Program-made: the position numbers and the translations under genes
Origin: Marixanthomonas ophiurae
GTDB taxonomy: Bacteria; Bacteroidota; Bacteroidia; Flavobacteriales; Flavobacteriaceae
Direction: 5' to 3'
Assembly: GCF_003413745.1 (NCBI RefSeq)
Contig: NZ_QVID01000001.1
Span: 1,240,001 to 1,304,000 of the forward strand
Length of the DNA: 64,000 nucleotides
In this document: positions 16,450 through 27,500 of the stretch, in pieces
Layout of the letters: each line of letters opens with the position of its first letter
How positions within the stretch are numbered: position 1 is the stretch's first letter
The notes under the pieces: generated by a model
Database searches by the model: none
Seen by the model: only the letters and a program-made list of their open reading frames with translations
Told to the model about the DNA's origin: nothing

Positions 16450-19095
16450 ATGTTCAAGTCTCTTTTCTTTTTTATCATCAGTATTTTTGTATCACTCTCA
16501 CTTCACGCTCAAGTAGAAACAAGTTCTGACACCGCTGACGGTAACACCAAAAAAAGAAGTTATACCACGCAATCTATAGGCAGTGAAGCAGCTCCCACGA
16601 TTGACGGGATAATAGATGAAAAAGCTTGGAGTAAAGTACAATGGACAACTGATTATGTAGAAAACCAGCCAGATAACGGAACGTCGCCAACCGAACAGAC
16701 CAAAATGAAAATAGTCTATGATGCCAAAAACTTATATGTGGCGTTTAGATGCTATGATGCAGAACCAGATGAAATAGTGCGGAGGCTTTCCCGAAGAGAT
16801 GGTTTTGAAGGGGATTGGGTAGAGTTGAATATTGATAGTTACAACGATAATAGAACAGGTTTTTCATTTACTATCACTGCTGCTGGGGTTAAAGGCGATG
16901 AATTTATTTCAAAAAACGGAAACAACTGGGATGGAAGTTGGAATCCTATTTGGTATGTAAAAACACAAATAGATGCAGAAGGGTGGACCACGGAAATGCG
17001 AATCCCGTTGAGTCAGCTACGGTTTGGAAATGAAGAAGAACAGATTTGGGGTATACAATCTACGCGTCGTTATTTCAGAAAAGAGGAGCGTTCTCTTTGG
17101 CAACCTGTAGATGCTAATGCTCCAGGTTGGGTAAGCGAGTTTGGTGAATTGCGAGGAATTAAAGGTATAAAACCACAAAAGCAATTAGAAATACAGCCTT
17201 ATGCGCTTACCAAGTTGAACTCGTATGAAAAAGAACCTGGAAATCCGTTTCGCGACGGAAACGATACCCGTTTTACAGCCGGATTGGATGCAAAAATCGG
17301 CATTACAAATGACCTTACCTTAGACGCCACTATAAATCCAGACTTTGGTCAAGTAGATGCCGATCCCGGAGCTATAGCTTTGGATGGTTTTGAAATTTTC
17401 TTCCAAGAGCGGAGGCCCTTTTTTGTAGAAAACAAAAACATATTCGATTATAGCATTAGCGGCGGTTCTGATAATTTATTTTTTTCTCGAAGAATAGGAA
17501 GAAGTCCACAAGGCTCAGCCTTTGGACCTACAACTGCTTATGTGGATCAACCTCAAAACTCTACCATTTTAGGTGCGGCAAAATTTAGTGGAAAAACCAA
17601 AGATGGCTGGTCTATAGGGGTGTTGGAAAGTGTAACAGCTAAAGAATATGCTGGTGTTATCAACGAGGATGGCTCAGAAGAAGAAGTATTGGTAGAACCT
17701 TTAACTAACTATCTTGTTGGGCGATTACAGAAAGACTTTAATAATAGAAACACATATATAGGTGGAATATTTACAGCTACTAACCGAAACTTGGAAGATA
17801 ATTTGGACTTCTTGCATAAAAATGCATATTCTGGCGGGCTGGATTTTAAACATAACTGGAATGATAGAAATTATTATGTGGAAGGGAAAGCCTTTTTAAG
17901 TCAGGTTAATGGGAGTGAAGAAGCCATTGAAAGAACCCAGCGATCGATAGTTCATTTATTTCAACGGGTAGGTGGCAGCCATGTTAAAGTAGATTCTACA
18001 AGAACATCTCTAACAGGAACAGGAGGAAGAATGGAGTTTGGAAAAAGCGGTGGTGGAAATTGGCGGTATAATATTGGTGGTTCTTGGCGATCACCAGAGC
18101 TCGAACTAAATGATATAGGTTTTTTACGGCAAGCAGATGATATTAACCAATATGCCGGTGTAACCCGTGTTTTTAATAAACCTACTAGCTGGTATAGAAG
18201 AGCAAATGTTAGAGTGTATCAATCTTTAAACTATGATTTTGAAGGAAATTATAATAGCTTGTTTTATCAATTGGTAGGATATGTAAATTTTAAAAACAAT
18301 TGGTTTGCGGAAGCTGGTTCAGAAAATAATGCCACAAGATTTGATAATTCTGAATTACGTGGCGGACCACGATTTAGAAGAAATGGGGATCATTTAGGTT
18401 TTTTATATGTAGGGACCGATAGCCGAAAAAAGTTTAGTACTACGTTGGGCTATGTGTATGGGCAAGCGACTGAAAAAAACTACTCTTTTACGCGTTATGA
18501 AGTTCGGTTTAACTATCAGCCGTTAAATGCGTTGAGCCTTTCTATGACGACCAAATATGAATCTAGACCCGATAAAACTCAATATGTTGACCAGCCAATT
18601 TTTAATGGAAGCAAACGCTACGTTACAGGCGAAATTGATCAAGAGACTATAAGTACAACCCTTCGGGTAAATTATACGATTAACCCTAACTTGACGATTC
18701 AATATTATGGACAACCATTTATCGCACGTGGAAAATATAGAAACTTCAATTATGTAAATGATCCTATAGCTAAAAGTTTACGTGATCGTGTAACGTTGTA
18801 TGATACCAATCAAATATCTTTTGAAGAAGATAGCTACTTGGTAGATGAAAACCGAGATGGTACAACTGATTATTCTTTTAGAAACCCAGATTTTGCTTTT
18901 GTACAGTTTCGGTCTAATTTGGTATTACGTTGGGAGTATATTCCAGGTTCTGAAGTTTTCTTTGTATGGTCACAAGGCATCAATGGTTTGGGTGATTCTA
19001 TGAACGATTTCAATAAAATTGTAGATAATCAATTATTTAGAAAACGACCTCAAAATACCTTTTTGATTAAAGCTACATATCGATTTGTATTGTAA
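16450..19095 (+). CDS. DUF5916 family protein (CBM9-like domain plus outer-membrane barrel)
   Basis: 881 residues. A signal peptide (FKSLFFFIISIFVSLSLHAQ) is followed by a carbohydrate-binding-family-9-like domain at about 45-235 (APTIDGIIDEKAWSKVQW, MKIVYDAKNLYVAFRCYD) and a long DUF5916 region to the C-terminus, rich in barrel-like strands and ending in IKATYRFVL. The marker NPDFGQVDADPG occurs at about residue 297 and ERRPFFVEN follows. Such proteins are common in Bacteroidota and lie in the outer membrane; substrate and role are not established. It is convergent with polA with one base between the stop codons, so no separate terminator is possible outside the coding sequences. Confidence 0.88.
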   Translation: MFKSLFFFIISIFVSLSLHAQVETSSDTADGNTKKRSYTTQSIGSEAAPTIDGIIDEKAWSKVQWTTDYVENQPDNGTSPTEQTKMKIVYDAKNLYVAFRCYDAEPDEIVRRLSRRDGFEGDWVELNIDSYNDNRTGFSFTITAAGVKGDEFISKNGNNWDGSWNPIWYVKTQIDAEGWTTEMRIPLSQLRFGNEEEQIWGIQSTRRYFRKEERSLWQPVDANAPGWVSEFGELRGIKGIKPQKQLEIQPYALTKLNSYEKEPGNPFRDGNDTRFTAGLDAKIGITNDLTLDATINPDFGQVDADPGAIALDGFEIFFQERRPFFVENKNIFDYSISGGSDNLFFSRRIGRSPQGSAFGPTTAYVDQPQNSTILGAAKFSGKTKDGWSIGVLESVTAKEYAGVINEDGSEEEVLVEPLTNYLVGRLQKDFNNRNTYIGGIFTATNRNLEDNLDFLHKNAYSGGLDFKHNWNDRNYYVEGKAFLSQVNGSEEAIERTQRSIVHLFQRVGGSHVKVDSTRTSLTGTGGRMEFGKSGGGNWRYNIGGSWRSPELELNDIGFLRQADDINQYAGVTRVFNKPTSWYRRANVRVYQSLNYDFEGNYNSLFYQLVGYVNFKNNWFAEAGSENNATRFDNSELRGGPRFRRNGDHLGFLYVGTDSRKKFSTTLGYVYGQATEKNYSFTRYEVRFNYQPLNALSLSMTTKYESRPDKTQYVDQPIFNGSKRYVTGEIDQETISTTLRVNYTINPNLTIQYYGQPFIARGKYRNFNYVNDPIAKSLRDRVTLYDTNQISFEEDSYLVDENRDGTTDYSFRNPDFAFVQFRSNLVLRWEYIPGSEVFFVWSQGINGLGDSMNDFNKIVDNQLFRKRPQNTFLIKATYRFVL

Positions 19096-19096
19096 T

Positions 19097-21934
19097 TTAA
19101 TGCGCCTCCAACCAATTATCACCTAACCCAATTTCAACATCTAAGGGAACTTTCATAGTGTAAGCGTTTTCCATTTCCGTTTTAATGAGTTTTTGAAGCT
19201 CATCTAATTCTGGTTTATATACATCGAACACCAATTCATCATGTACCTGAAGTAGCATTTTACTTTTATAGTTGGCTTCCCCCATTTTTTTGTGAATGTT
19301 GATCATCGCCAATTTTATAATATCAGCGGCGCTACCTTGTATGGGCGCATTTACTGCGTTTCGTTCTGCGGCACCACGAACTATAGCGTTGCTTCCGTTG
19401 ATGCCATTCAAGTATCTACGCCTTCCTAAAACAGTTTGTACATAGCCATTATCACGGGCAAAATCGACCAATTCGCTCATGTAATTTCGAAGCTTCGGGT
19501 AGGTTTTGTAATAGGTATCAATTAATTCTTTTGATTCTTTTCGGGATAAATCGGTTTGATTGCTTAATCCGAAAGCTGAAACACCATAAATAATTCCGAA
19601 GTTCACGGTTTTAGCGTTGCTACGTTGTTCCCTTGTCACTTCGTCAATTGGAACATTAAAAACTTTTGCAGCGGTGGAAGCGTGAATGTCTTCGCCGTTT
19701 TTAAACGCTTCAATCATGGTATCCTCTTCACTTAAAGCAGCGATGATGCGTAATTCAATTTGAGAATAATCGGCGGCCAGCAAGGTGTAGTCTTTGTCTC
19801 TAGGTACAAATGCTTTTCGCACTTGGCGACCTCGCTCCGTACGGATGGGAATGTTCTGCAAGTTTGGGTTATTACTGCTCAATCGCCCAGTGGCGGCGAC
19901 GGTTTGCATATAATCTGTATGGACGCGACCCGTACTTTCCTCCACTTGTTCGGGTAAGGCATCAACATACGTACTTTTTAATTTTGCTAAGCCGCGATAT
20001 TCTAATACATCCCGAATTATTTTATGATCTTTCGCCAAATAGGAAAGTACATCTTCCGCAGTGGAAAACTGCCCTGTTTTTGTTTTCTTAGGTTTATCAA
20101 CCAGTTTCATTTTTCCGAAGAGAATATCACCCAATTGTTTCGGAGAAGCGATATTAAATTCTTCTCCAGCTTCTTCGTAAATATCTTTTTCTAAGCGGTC
20201 AATATCGTTATTTAGTGCTTCGGAAAGACTGCCAAGGTATTCTTTGTCTAATTTAATTCCTTCCAATTCCATATCGGCTAATACGCGAAGTAGTGGAATC
20301 TCAATATCATCAAACAACTCTTGAGTGTTTGCTTCGCCTAATTCTTTGGCAAAATGCTCTTTTAGTTGAAGCGTGATATCTGCATCTTCTACTGCATATT
20401 CGGTTTGATCTTTCACCGGAACATCTCGCATCGATTTTTGATTCTTTCCTTTTTTGCCAATGAGTTCGGTAATGGAAACAGGCGTATAATTGAGATATGT
20501 TTCAGCTAATACATCCATATTATGCCGCATATCTGGATTGATAAGGTAATGTGCTAACATGGTATCGAACAATTTTCCTTTCACTTCTACATTGTATTTA
20601 GCCAAGACTTTAATGTCATATTTTAAATTCTGACCAATTTTTTCAATGTCTTCTGCTTCAAAGAAAGGACGTAATTCTTCAATTAATTTTTGCGCTTCGT
20701 CTTTATCTTCGGGAAAAGGAATGTAAAAACCTTTTCCTGTTTCCCAAGAAAAAGCAATCCCGACCAATTCGGCAGTTAATGGATTTAAACCTGTAGTTTC
20801 AGTATCGAAACACACACTTTTTTGTTTCATTAAATTTTGAAGAAACAATTTAGTACCCATCCCAGGTTTAATGGTTTGGTAAAAATGCTCGGTATCTTTT
20901 ATAGTTTTTCGAGAATTGTACGCTTCTGCTTCTGTAGCGGCTTCTCCATCCCCACCAAATAAAGAAAATTGACCTGTACCAGCAGATTGCGATGTTTTTT
21001 TAGCGGTTTCAGAATTGGAAACTTTTGTTACCTCTTCTTGTGCCCCTTCTGAAGAAAAAAGTTTTAAAAATTGATCGCGCAGCCTTCTAAATTCTAACTC
21101 TTCAAATATTTCCTGAACCTTTTCAGAATCAGGCATCGACATTTCGTAATCTTTTTCATTAAAGGTTACTTCACAATCGGTAAAAATAGTCGCTAGTTTT
21201 CTGGAAAGTCGTCCTAATTCGGCATTGGCAATTACCTTTTCTTTCATCTTACCCTTTAGCTGGTCGGTGTTTTCTAACAAGCCTTCCATAGAATCAAATT
21301 GCTTGATGAATTTTTTGGCTGTCTTATCACCCACGCCAGGTAATCCGGGAATGTTATCACTAGCATCGCCCATCATTCCTAAATAATCTATCACTTGCTC
21401 GGGACGTTCTACCCCAAAGCGTTTTTGTATCTCAGGAATTCCCCATATTTCAATGGCATTTCCCATTCGAGCTGGGCGATACATAAAAATATTTTCTGAA
21501 ACCAATTGCCCAAAATCTTTATCGGGTGTCACCATAAACACTTGGTAATTCTCTTTTTCAGCTTGTTTAGCCAACGTACCAATAATATCATCTGCTTCCA
21601 TTCCTGAAATTTCTACACAAGGTATATGCATCGCCTTTATAATGTCTTTAATAATAGGAATGGATTGTCTAATAACATCTGGAGTTTCGTCACGATTGGC
21701 TTTATATTCTGGATACATTTCCTTTCGTTCTTTACTACCGTCTTTATCAAAACAAACAGCAATGTGATCGGGTTTTTCACGACGAATAACATCAAATAGG
21801 GAGTTAGTAAAACCCATAATAGCTGAAGTATCTTGCCCTTTTGAGTTGATTCGTGGGTTTTTAATAAGTGCGTAATAGCCACGGAATATTAGAGCATAGG
21901 CATCGAGAAGGAACAGGCGTTTTTTATCAGACAT
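19097..21934 (-). CDS. polA: DNA polymerase I
   Basis: 945 residues with all three activities. 5'-3' exonuclease: residues 1 to about 290 (LFLLDAYALIFRGYYA, GMEADDIIGTLA, DNIPGLPGVGDKTAKK). 3'-5' proofreading domain: about 350-530, with the acidic residues kept in FDTETTGLNP, NLKYDIKVL and YAVEDADIT. Polymerase: motif A LLAADYSQIELR, motif B RSNAKTVNFGIIYG and motif C LLQVHDELVFD. The retained DxE indicates active proofreading. It acts in gap filling and primer removal. A TACTTTTG promoter box lies just upstream. Confidence 0.97.
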   Translation of the reverse strand: MSDKKRLFLLDAYALIFRGYYALIKNPRINSKGQDTSAIMGFTNSLFDVIRREKPDHIAVCFDKDGSKERKEMYPEYKANRDETPDVIRQSIPIIKDIIKAMHIPCVEISGMEADDIIGTLAKQAEKENYQVFMVTPDKDFGQLVSENIFMYRPARMGNAIEIWGIPEIQKRFGVERPEQVIDYLGMMGDASDNIPGLPGVGDKTAKKFIKQFDSMEGLLENTDQLKGKMKEKVIANAELGRLSRKLATIFTDCEVTFNEKDYEMSMPDSEKVQEIFEELEFRRLRDQFLKLFSSEGAQEEVTKVSNSETAKKTSQSAGTGQFSLFGGDGEAATEAEAYNSRKTIKDTEHFYQTIKPGMGTKLFLQNLMKQKSVCFDTETTGLNPLTAELVGIAFSWETGKGFYIPFPEDKDEAQKLIEELRPFFEAEDIEKIGQNLKYDIKVLAKYNVEVKGKLFDTMLAHYLINPDMRHNMDVLAETYLNYTPVSITELIGKKGKNQKSMRDVPVKDQTEYAVEDADITLQLKEHFAKELGEANTQELFDDIEIPLLRVLADMELEGIKLDKEYLGSLSEALNNDIDRLEKDIYEEAGEEFNIASPKQLGDILFGKMKLVDKPKKTKTGQFSTAEDVLSYLAKDHKIIRDVLEYRGLAKLKSTYVDALPEQVEESTGRVHTDYMQTVAATGRLSSNNPNLQNIPIRTERGRQVRKAFVPRDKDYTLLAADYSQIELRIIAALSEEDTMIEAFKNGEDIHASTAAKVFNVPIDEVTREQRSNAKTVNFGIIYGVSAFGLSNQTDLSRKESKELIDTYYKTYPKLRNYMSELVDFARDNGYVQTVLGRRRYLNGINGSNAIVRGAAERNAVNAPIQGSAADIIKLAMINIHKKMGEANYKSKMLLQVHDELVFDVYKPELDELQKLIKTEMENAYTMKVPLDVEIGLGDNWLEAH

Positions 21935-21957
21935 GGAATGGTAAATTGTGTTTCCCT

Positions 21958-21965
21958 CAAAAGTA
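21958..21965 (-). promoter_or_regulatory. Candidate polA -7 promoter box
   Basis: TACTTTTG on the minus strand fits TAnnTTTG, about 24 bases upstream of the polA ATG. No convincing -33 TTTG is seen at 19-21 bases further upstream. Confidence 0.4.
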
Positions 21966-22005
21966 AAAAGAAGACTTCAGAAATAGGGTGTTTCCATAAA
22001 AAAAT

Positions 22006-22210
22006 AAAAGCCGTTCTTCCTCAAAAACGACTTTTATCTGTGATTTATAGTGCAAGGCAACTGAATGTTACTTACACTTATTAATACATACGTAAGACTT
22101 GTAAAACTGGTTTTCCTTTTTTAAAGTTTTAACAATTAAAAAGTCGCTCCTCCTCAAAAGCGACTTTTAGTTTTGATTACTATTGAAAAGAGCTCTCTTT
22201 TCGATAGTAA
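22006..22210. repeat. Cluster of three hairpins in the polA upstream gap (two related copies)
   Basis: The 483-base gap between polA and the next gene holds three strong inverted repeats. Hairpins 1 (22006-22035) and 2 (22139-22168) are related: 10-bp arms AAAAGcCGTT/AACGACTTTT and AAAAGTCGCT/AGCGACTTTT, with ten-base loops differing in one position (CTTCCTCAAA, CCTCCTCAAA). On the minus strand hairpin 1 is followed by a T tract, as in a terminator, although it lies upstream of polA. Hairpin 3 (22177-22210) is a 15-bp stem with one wobble pair and a four-base loop, and no T tract. No gene is recognised between them, so a small RNA or short transcript ending at hairpin 1 is possible. The rest of the gap (22211-22417) is AT-rich with nothing else clear. 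Confidence 0.6.
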
Positions 22211-22417
22211 ATCTAATTTGTTTTACCATTATACAGATTACCTTACTATTAAGGTTTCTTAAAAATACACATCAAATCTTTAAAGTATTGTTAAAGTGAT
22301 TTAAATACTTACAAATAAAACACATTTATTATTTTTTCTACGATAAAAAGGTTACTTTAAAGGATTAATGGCATACATTCGTGCCCAGATTAAATAACCT
22401 TACAAATCCCCAAAGCT

Positions 22418-23911
22418 ATGAAGTCTATAAAATTACTCCTTTTAAGTTTATTATTTACCGGTTTTTCTTACGCACAAGTAGGAATCGGTACCACAGATCC
22501 ACACTCCTCATCTATGTTAGAGATTGACTCTGACTCACAAGGATTATTAATTCCAAGAATGACCTCAGGCGAGCGGGATGCAATTGTTGATCCTGCAAAC
22601 AGTTTGTTGGTATTTGACACAGATGAAAATACATATTATTATAATGAGGGTGATAGTACTACTCCTAATTGGGTTCCATTTTTTTCTGATAATGAAAAAA
22701 GAGATAATTATGTACTTGTTAAGAGTGTAGCGGATTTTCCAGGAGTCACCAGTGGAACTATAACATTAGATGAAAACACGTATTATGAAATTAATGGGAC
22801 TATTGATTTAACTGCTCCCATTGATTTAAACAATGCGTATGTTTCAGGATTGGATGCCAATGAAGATGTGCTTTCTGCACCTGGTGTTGTTTTTCAGGGA
22901 AACACAGGAGGAGCTATTAGAAATGTTACTTTAGAAGGCACAACAGCCTTTAGTCTAAATGGTCCGGGGATTTCAACAAATTCTACTTTATTGATTCAAA
23001 ATACAATTGTAGATGGAATGAGTGGAAGTGTTGGGAGTATTTCAAACTTTGGTGTGTATTTTTCTAATATTGTTCAATTTGTAAATAATTCCAATGGTAT
23101 TACATACTCTAATATTGGCAATTTGTTATTGAATAATCAAGCTTGGTTTGGGAACAATACAGGTACGTATGAGACGTTTACCAACAATTTTGGTTTAATA
23201 GAGAAAGTAAGTGGTTTGTCTGCTGTTTCATCTGGTAATACAGGTATTGATGTAAGTTCAAACCCTTCTGTTGGTGCAGGGATTATTCAAGGAACTGTTT
23301 TTTCAGGAGCTGGAACAGATGTTAATGGCTATCCTATGGCAAACACGTATCCTGGTTATAATTTTTCTGTTAATTGGGAAGTAAATGCGCCAGGTATACC
23401 TAGGGAAAGTGATGATAATGCATCAGGAAATTTTTACATTACAAGGAACTCAACAACTAGCAACACTGTATTTAGTATAGCCACACCAACTCCCATCAAC
23501 GCTTCAATAGATCCAGGGCAAATGTTTAGATTTTCAAATTCGACACCTACAGTTACAGGTAGTAATAATGTTTTAGAGTATGAAGGGAAAGAAACCAGGA
23601 CGTTTAGTATAAGAGGAAATCTTTCTTATAAGCCTTCACCTTTACCAACAACTGGTGTAGCGACCGTACATGTTTTTTATATAAGAAGATATAGTAGTGG
23701 TGGTAATCCAATTGAAGTGCCATTGGGTACAGAGGTATATGAAGAAGTAGGGGCTCAAGGTGTAGATGATTTAGTAAGAGCGATTCCTTTAAGTGGTAAG
23801 GTTACATTAGATCCTGGTGATTATGTTAGGATATTTGGGCAAAGAATATCAGCTTCAGGAACAGGAAGAAGTAATATTCAAATTTATTCAGTCAGTTTAA
23901 CCTTAGATTAA
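22418..23911 (+). CDS. Secreted surface protein with beta-helix-like region
   Basis: 497 residues. A signal peptide (MKSIKLLLLSLLFTGFSYAQ) is followed by the N-terminal block common in Bacteroidota secreted proteins (VGIGTTDPHSSSMLEID, SDSQGLLIPRMTSGER, LLVFDTDENTYYYNEG). After this comes a region of short hydrophobic strands and asparagine turns (about 100-310; NNSNGITYSNIGNLLLNN) like a right-handed parallel beta-helix, and then a beta-sandwich-like end (about 320-497). No T9SS sorting domain and no catalytic motif is seen. It could be an adhesin or tail-fibre-like protein. The 3' end overlaps the convergent deacetylase gene by 9 bases. Confidence 0.75.
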   Translation: MKSIKLLLLSLLFTGFSYAQVGIGTTDPHSSSMLEIDSDSQGLLIPRMTSGERDAIVDPANSLLVFDTDENTYYYNEGDSTTPNWVPFFSDNEKRDNYVLVKSVADFPGVTSGTITLDENTYYEINGTIDLTAPIDLNNAYVSGLDANEDVLSAPGVVFQGNTGGAIRNVTLEGTTAFSLNGPGISTNSTLLIQNTIVDGMSGSVGSISNFGVYFSNIVQFVNNSNGITYSNIGNLLLNNQAWFGNNTGTYETFTNNFGLIEKVSGLSAVSSGNTGIDVSSNPSVGAGIIQGTVFSGAGTDVNGYPMANTYPGYNFSVNWEVNAPGIPRESDDNASGNFYITRNSTTSNTVFSIATPTPINASIDPGQMFRFSNSTPTVTGSNNVLEYEGKETRTFSIRGNLSYKPSPLPTTGVATVHVFYIRRYSSGGNPIEVPLGTEVYEEVGAQGVDDLVRAIPLSGKVTLDPGDYVRIFGQRISASGTGRSNIQIYSVSLTLD

Positions 23912-24559
23912 GGCATTTTTATTTAAAGAAAAATTATTTTTAATACAATACTCCAAAACCTTCGGTAACACATACCGAAGGTTTTTTTGTGCTTTTATAC
24001 TATCATGAAAAACGATAATAGTTCCAGTATCAATGTTTTGCAACACATTTTGCAGACATTTTTCTTCTGAAACGGAAGCATCATAATCATAACTCAATAC
24101 ACTCCACATAACTATTTTATATCCTTTTTGCTGAAGCAGATTAGCTTGTTTGGAAGTAATTTTTCCATACGGAGGACGGAACAGCGAAGTACGAGGCGCA
24201 AGGTGCGAATAACGAGTGCTTTGTATTTCTTTTTTAAAAAGCAAAACGTTATCAACATAACTTTGGGTCTCTGTTTTCCATCCATTCAAATGATGAAACG
24301 TGTGGTTGCCCACTGAATGACCTTCAGAAATTATCCTTTGAAAAATTTCAGGATGTTTTTTTATGTTATCGCCAATACAGAAAAAAGTGGCTTTGGCGTT
24401 GTATTTCTTTAAGGTGTCTAGCACCCAGGGCGTCACTTCGGGGATTGGACCGTCATCAAAAGTAAGATAAACCTTGTTTTCATTATTTGGCAATGCCCAA
24501 ATTCGCTTCGGATAGATCCGTTGCACAAATTTGGGCACTGTTACCAAACGCAGTTTCAC
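23903..24559 (-). CDS. Polysaccharide deacetylase family protein (NodB/CE4)
   Basis: 218 residues of the CE4 (NodB homology) fold, metal-dependent de-N-acetylases acting on chitin-like or peptidoglycan sugars. The motifs are visible: motif 1 LTFDDGP with the catalytic base and metal Asp, motif 2 SVGNHTFHH with the metal His residues, motif 3 FRPPYG, and later TIIVFHDS. No signal peptide is obvious, so the protein may be cytoplasmic or exported unconventionally. It lies five bases downstream of the DUF2723 gene and is probably cotranscribed with it. A second CE4 gene occurs in the polyene cluster at 38021. Confidence 0.88.
   Translation of the reverse strand: MKLRLVTVPKFVQRIYPKRIWALPNNENKVYLTFDDGPIPEVTPWVLDTLKKYNAKATFFCIGDNIKKHPEIFQRIISEGHSVGNHTFHHLNGWKTETQSYVDNVLLFKKEIQSTRYSHLAPRTSLFRPPYGKITSKQANLLQQKGYKIVMWSVLSYDYDASVSEEKCLQNVLQNIDTGTIIVFHDSIKAQKNLRYVLPKVLEYCIKNNFSLNKNALI
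23955..23988 (+). terminator. Terminator embedded in the 3' end of the convergent deacetylase gene
   Basis: A perfect 13-bp stem (AAAACCTTCGGTA / TACCGAAGGTTTT) with a five-base loop is followed by further T, about 45 bases after the stop of the plus-strand surface-protein gene. It lies inside the last codons of the minus-strand deacetylase, so one sequence serves as terminator and as coding DNA. Confidence 0.75.
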
Positions 24560-24564
24560 TTTTT

Positions 24565-27500
24565 TTACTCTTCTATTGCTTCGTTTATAACTTCACTAGG
24601 AACCGAATCTGCCATTATCTGGATAGACTCTTTTTGCTGAAGATCTTGCTCCACATCAACGCCTTCGCTTTCATTATAAAAATGACGGAAGAGCTTTAAG
24701 TAGTCATTAAATTCAGAGGCTTCATCTTTAGCAAAAGTTTCATCATCGTAGACTATTATAATATCGACTAGGCCACGATAACGTTCCATATCACTGATTA
24801 TTTCATCAGCAATATTGTATTGTTTTTTTACTTTCATTCCGCTGTAATACAACAATTTTTCTTGGTATTTTTTAGCGACTTCTTCGTATAATTCTCGGGC
24901 CTTTTCAGGTTTGTTTACTTCATAATACCCTAAAACAAAAGGTTCTAATAGCGAGTAATATTCAAAATACTTAACGGGCATTTTCTCCATTGCTAAGTCT
25001 AAAACATCTTCAGCTTTATCTTTCTTGCCTTCATTAATTAAATTTTCGGCTAGACGCGCTAAGTTGCTTCGGTACGTAATACCATTTCTTCTGGTTTCGG
25101 TATCATGATATATGTCTGGACTTCCGCTATTTCCCCAATCCCAGTTCATAACGATATCATACATTTTATCGGTATCAACACGGCCCATGTCAAACGGATT
25201 ACGTGGATTAACAGGTGTTCTTATAGGTACTAATTTATATACAACTCCGTCTAATTGTAGATAATCCTTCATCCATAAATAATCGTCATCGCCAAAAGCA
25301 CCACCGCTAAAGTAAATAGGGCGTTCCCAATCGTTATTGGCGATAATGTCCAACATCATCATTCGGTTTTTGTAAATAACATTTCCTTTTAGCTGAATGT
25401 AAATCTCATCTACAATTTTATCAGCATCTTCCTGTGGAACAATACCATTGCGTAATACAGCCTCTTTATCAACCGGAATACGAATGGTTTTTGAAGGGAA
25501 GGTATTTGCCATTTGGTTACTCTCCAGTTCAACACGTGTAGCAGGGCTATCGTTTGCAACCCAATTCATCCAAGTTTTGATGTCTATAGTATCTTGCTTG
25601 GTTTCTTGGTAATAGAGAAAATCTCGAGTTCCATACCGATATTTATCATGCGTTAATTGCGATGGAATAGGATCGCTAGTAAACGCCTTCTTTTTCATAT
25701 CGTCTATATACCAATCGGTTTGAAAGAGACTAGTATTAATAATACGAGCATCCTGACGGTAGCCTTCTATATTTTGTGCGTACCACAAGGCAAACGTATC
25801 ATTGTCCCCAATGGTAAACAAGATGGCATTTTCATCAACCGAATCGAGATACATTTTTGCCATCGAGTTAGCGGTATATCGATCTGAACGATCATGGTCA
25901 TCCCAGTTTTGATACGCTAACAAGACTGGCGAAGCTAATAAAGTAGCACTCAGCACAACTGGAATGGCAATTTTTGGAGACAGGTATTCTTTTACCATTT
26001 CAAAAAGGGCATAGACTCCAAAACCAATCCACATAGCGAATATGTAAAACGAGCCTACCAGTGCATAATCCCGTTCTCGAGGTTCAAAAGGGCGTTCGTT
26101 GAGGTATATTTTTAGGGCTAGGCCTGTAAACAGGAAAAAGACGAGTAGCACCCAGAATTTCTTTTTATCATTTTTAAAGAGGAAAACCACTCCTAAAATT
26201 CCTAATATTAAGGGCAGGAAAAAGTAGGTATTTCGGGCCTTATTGTTTTTAACATCACTAGGCAGATTATCTTGTGAGCCTAAACGGAGTTCGTCTATAA
26301 AGTCGATACCACTCAGCCAGTTTCCGTGCAGGTCGGTATATTGCCCTTGCACATCGTCTTGTCTTCCGGCGAAATTCCACATAAAATAGCGCCAGTACAT
26401 ATAACCAAACTGATACTCAAACATAAACTTGAGGTTTTGGCCAAAGGATGGTTTTTCAATATTGAGTGCTACCCCAAACTCACGTAAAAATTTATCGTAG
26501 TCTTTACTATCTACGACGCCTTGGTCGTAAGCTTGTTTAAATTTATTTACCTCTTGTACCAATCGTTTTTCATTTCGGTATTCGGGTTTTATTGTAAAAT
26601 CAAGTCCTCCAGTAAACTCCAAATAATTGGCATTGTTCTCTACACTCCACATTCTGGGTAGATATGCTTTTTGCGAATCATCGGTGTTTTGCCCAGCATT
26701 TTTATATTCGTTTACGATAACGTATTTACCAGCTTTCTCATCTTCTTCATATTTTGGCTTCTCGTCTTTATATGGATTGTCTGGATCTAAACCTACATAT
26801 GCTTCAGTAAATAGAGGGCCATAAAATAAATGGGTTTGTGGGTATTGTTCTCGATTATAATAAGCTAATAATTCTCGGGCATTGTCAGGGTTATTTTCAT
26901 TAATTACGGTTCCCGCATTAGCACGAATAGGAAGCATCAACCAACTTGAAAAACCTATAAAAATGAACAGCACACAAAGCAACAAAGTGTTAAACTGTGT
27001 ATGGTTTTTTCTGCGGGTATACCGTAATCCGAAATAAAACAATGCAATAAATAAAATACCAGCAATAAGTGTCCCGGTATGGAAAGGCAAGCCAATACTG
27101 TTTATAAAGAAGAGTTCCGAAGCACTGAAAAACTTCAGGGTCATCGGCAACAATAACTTAAAGATAAACAGTAAGATCGCTACCATCACTACATTAGCAA
27201 TTATAAAGTTTTTAACTGAAATGGTTTTATAGTTTTTGAAAAAGTATAAAAACCCAATAGCCGGAATAGTAAGCAGTCCTAAAAAGTGAATCCCGAAGGA
27301 AAGCCCGATGATAAAAGAAATTAAAATAACCCATCTGTCGCCTCTAGGGGTGTTCATTTCACGTTCCCAACGCAGGCCACAATAAAACAAAACCGCAGTA
27401 ATAAATGCTGAAGAAGCATATACTTCGGCCTCCACAGCACTAAACCAAAAACTATCGGTAAAAGCAAAACTGAGCGATCCTACCACAGCACTTCCTAATA

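Noticed and set aside
22006-22168. Hairpin pair as integron attC sites or CRISPR-like repeats
   Set aside because: Only two copies, no integrase or cas gene, no R-box type conserved ends, and the structure is that of terminators.
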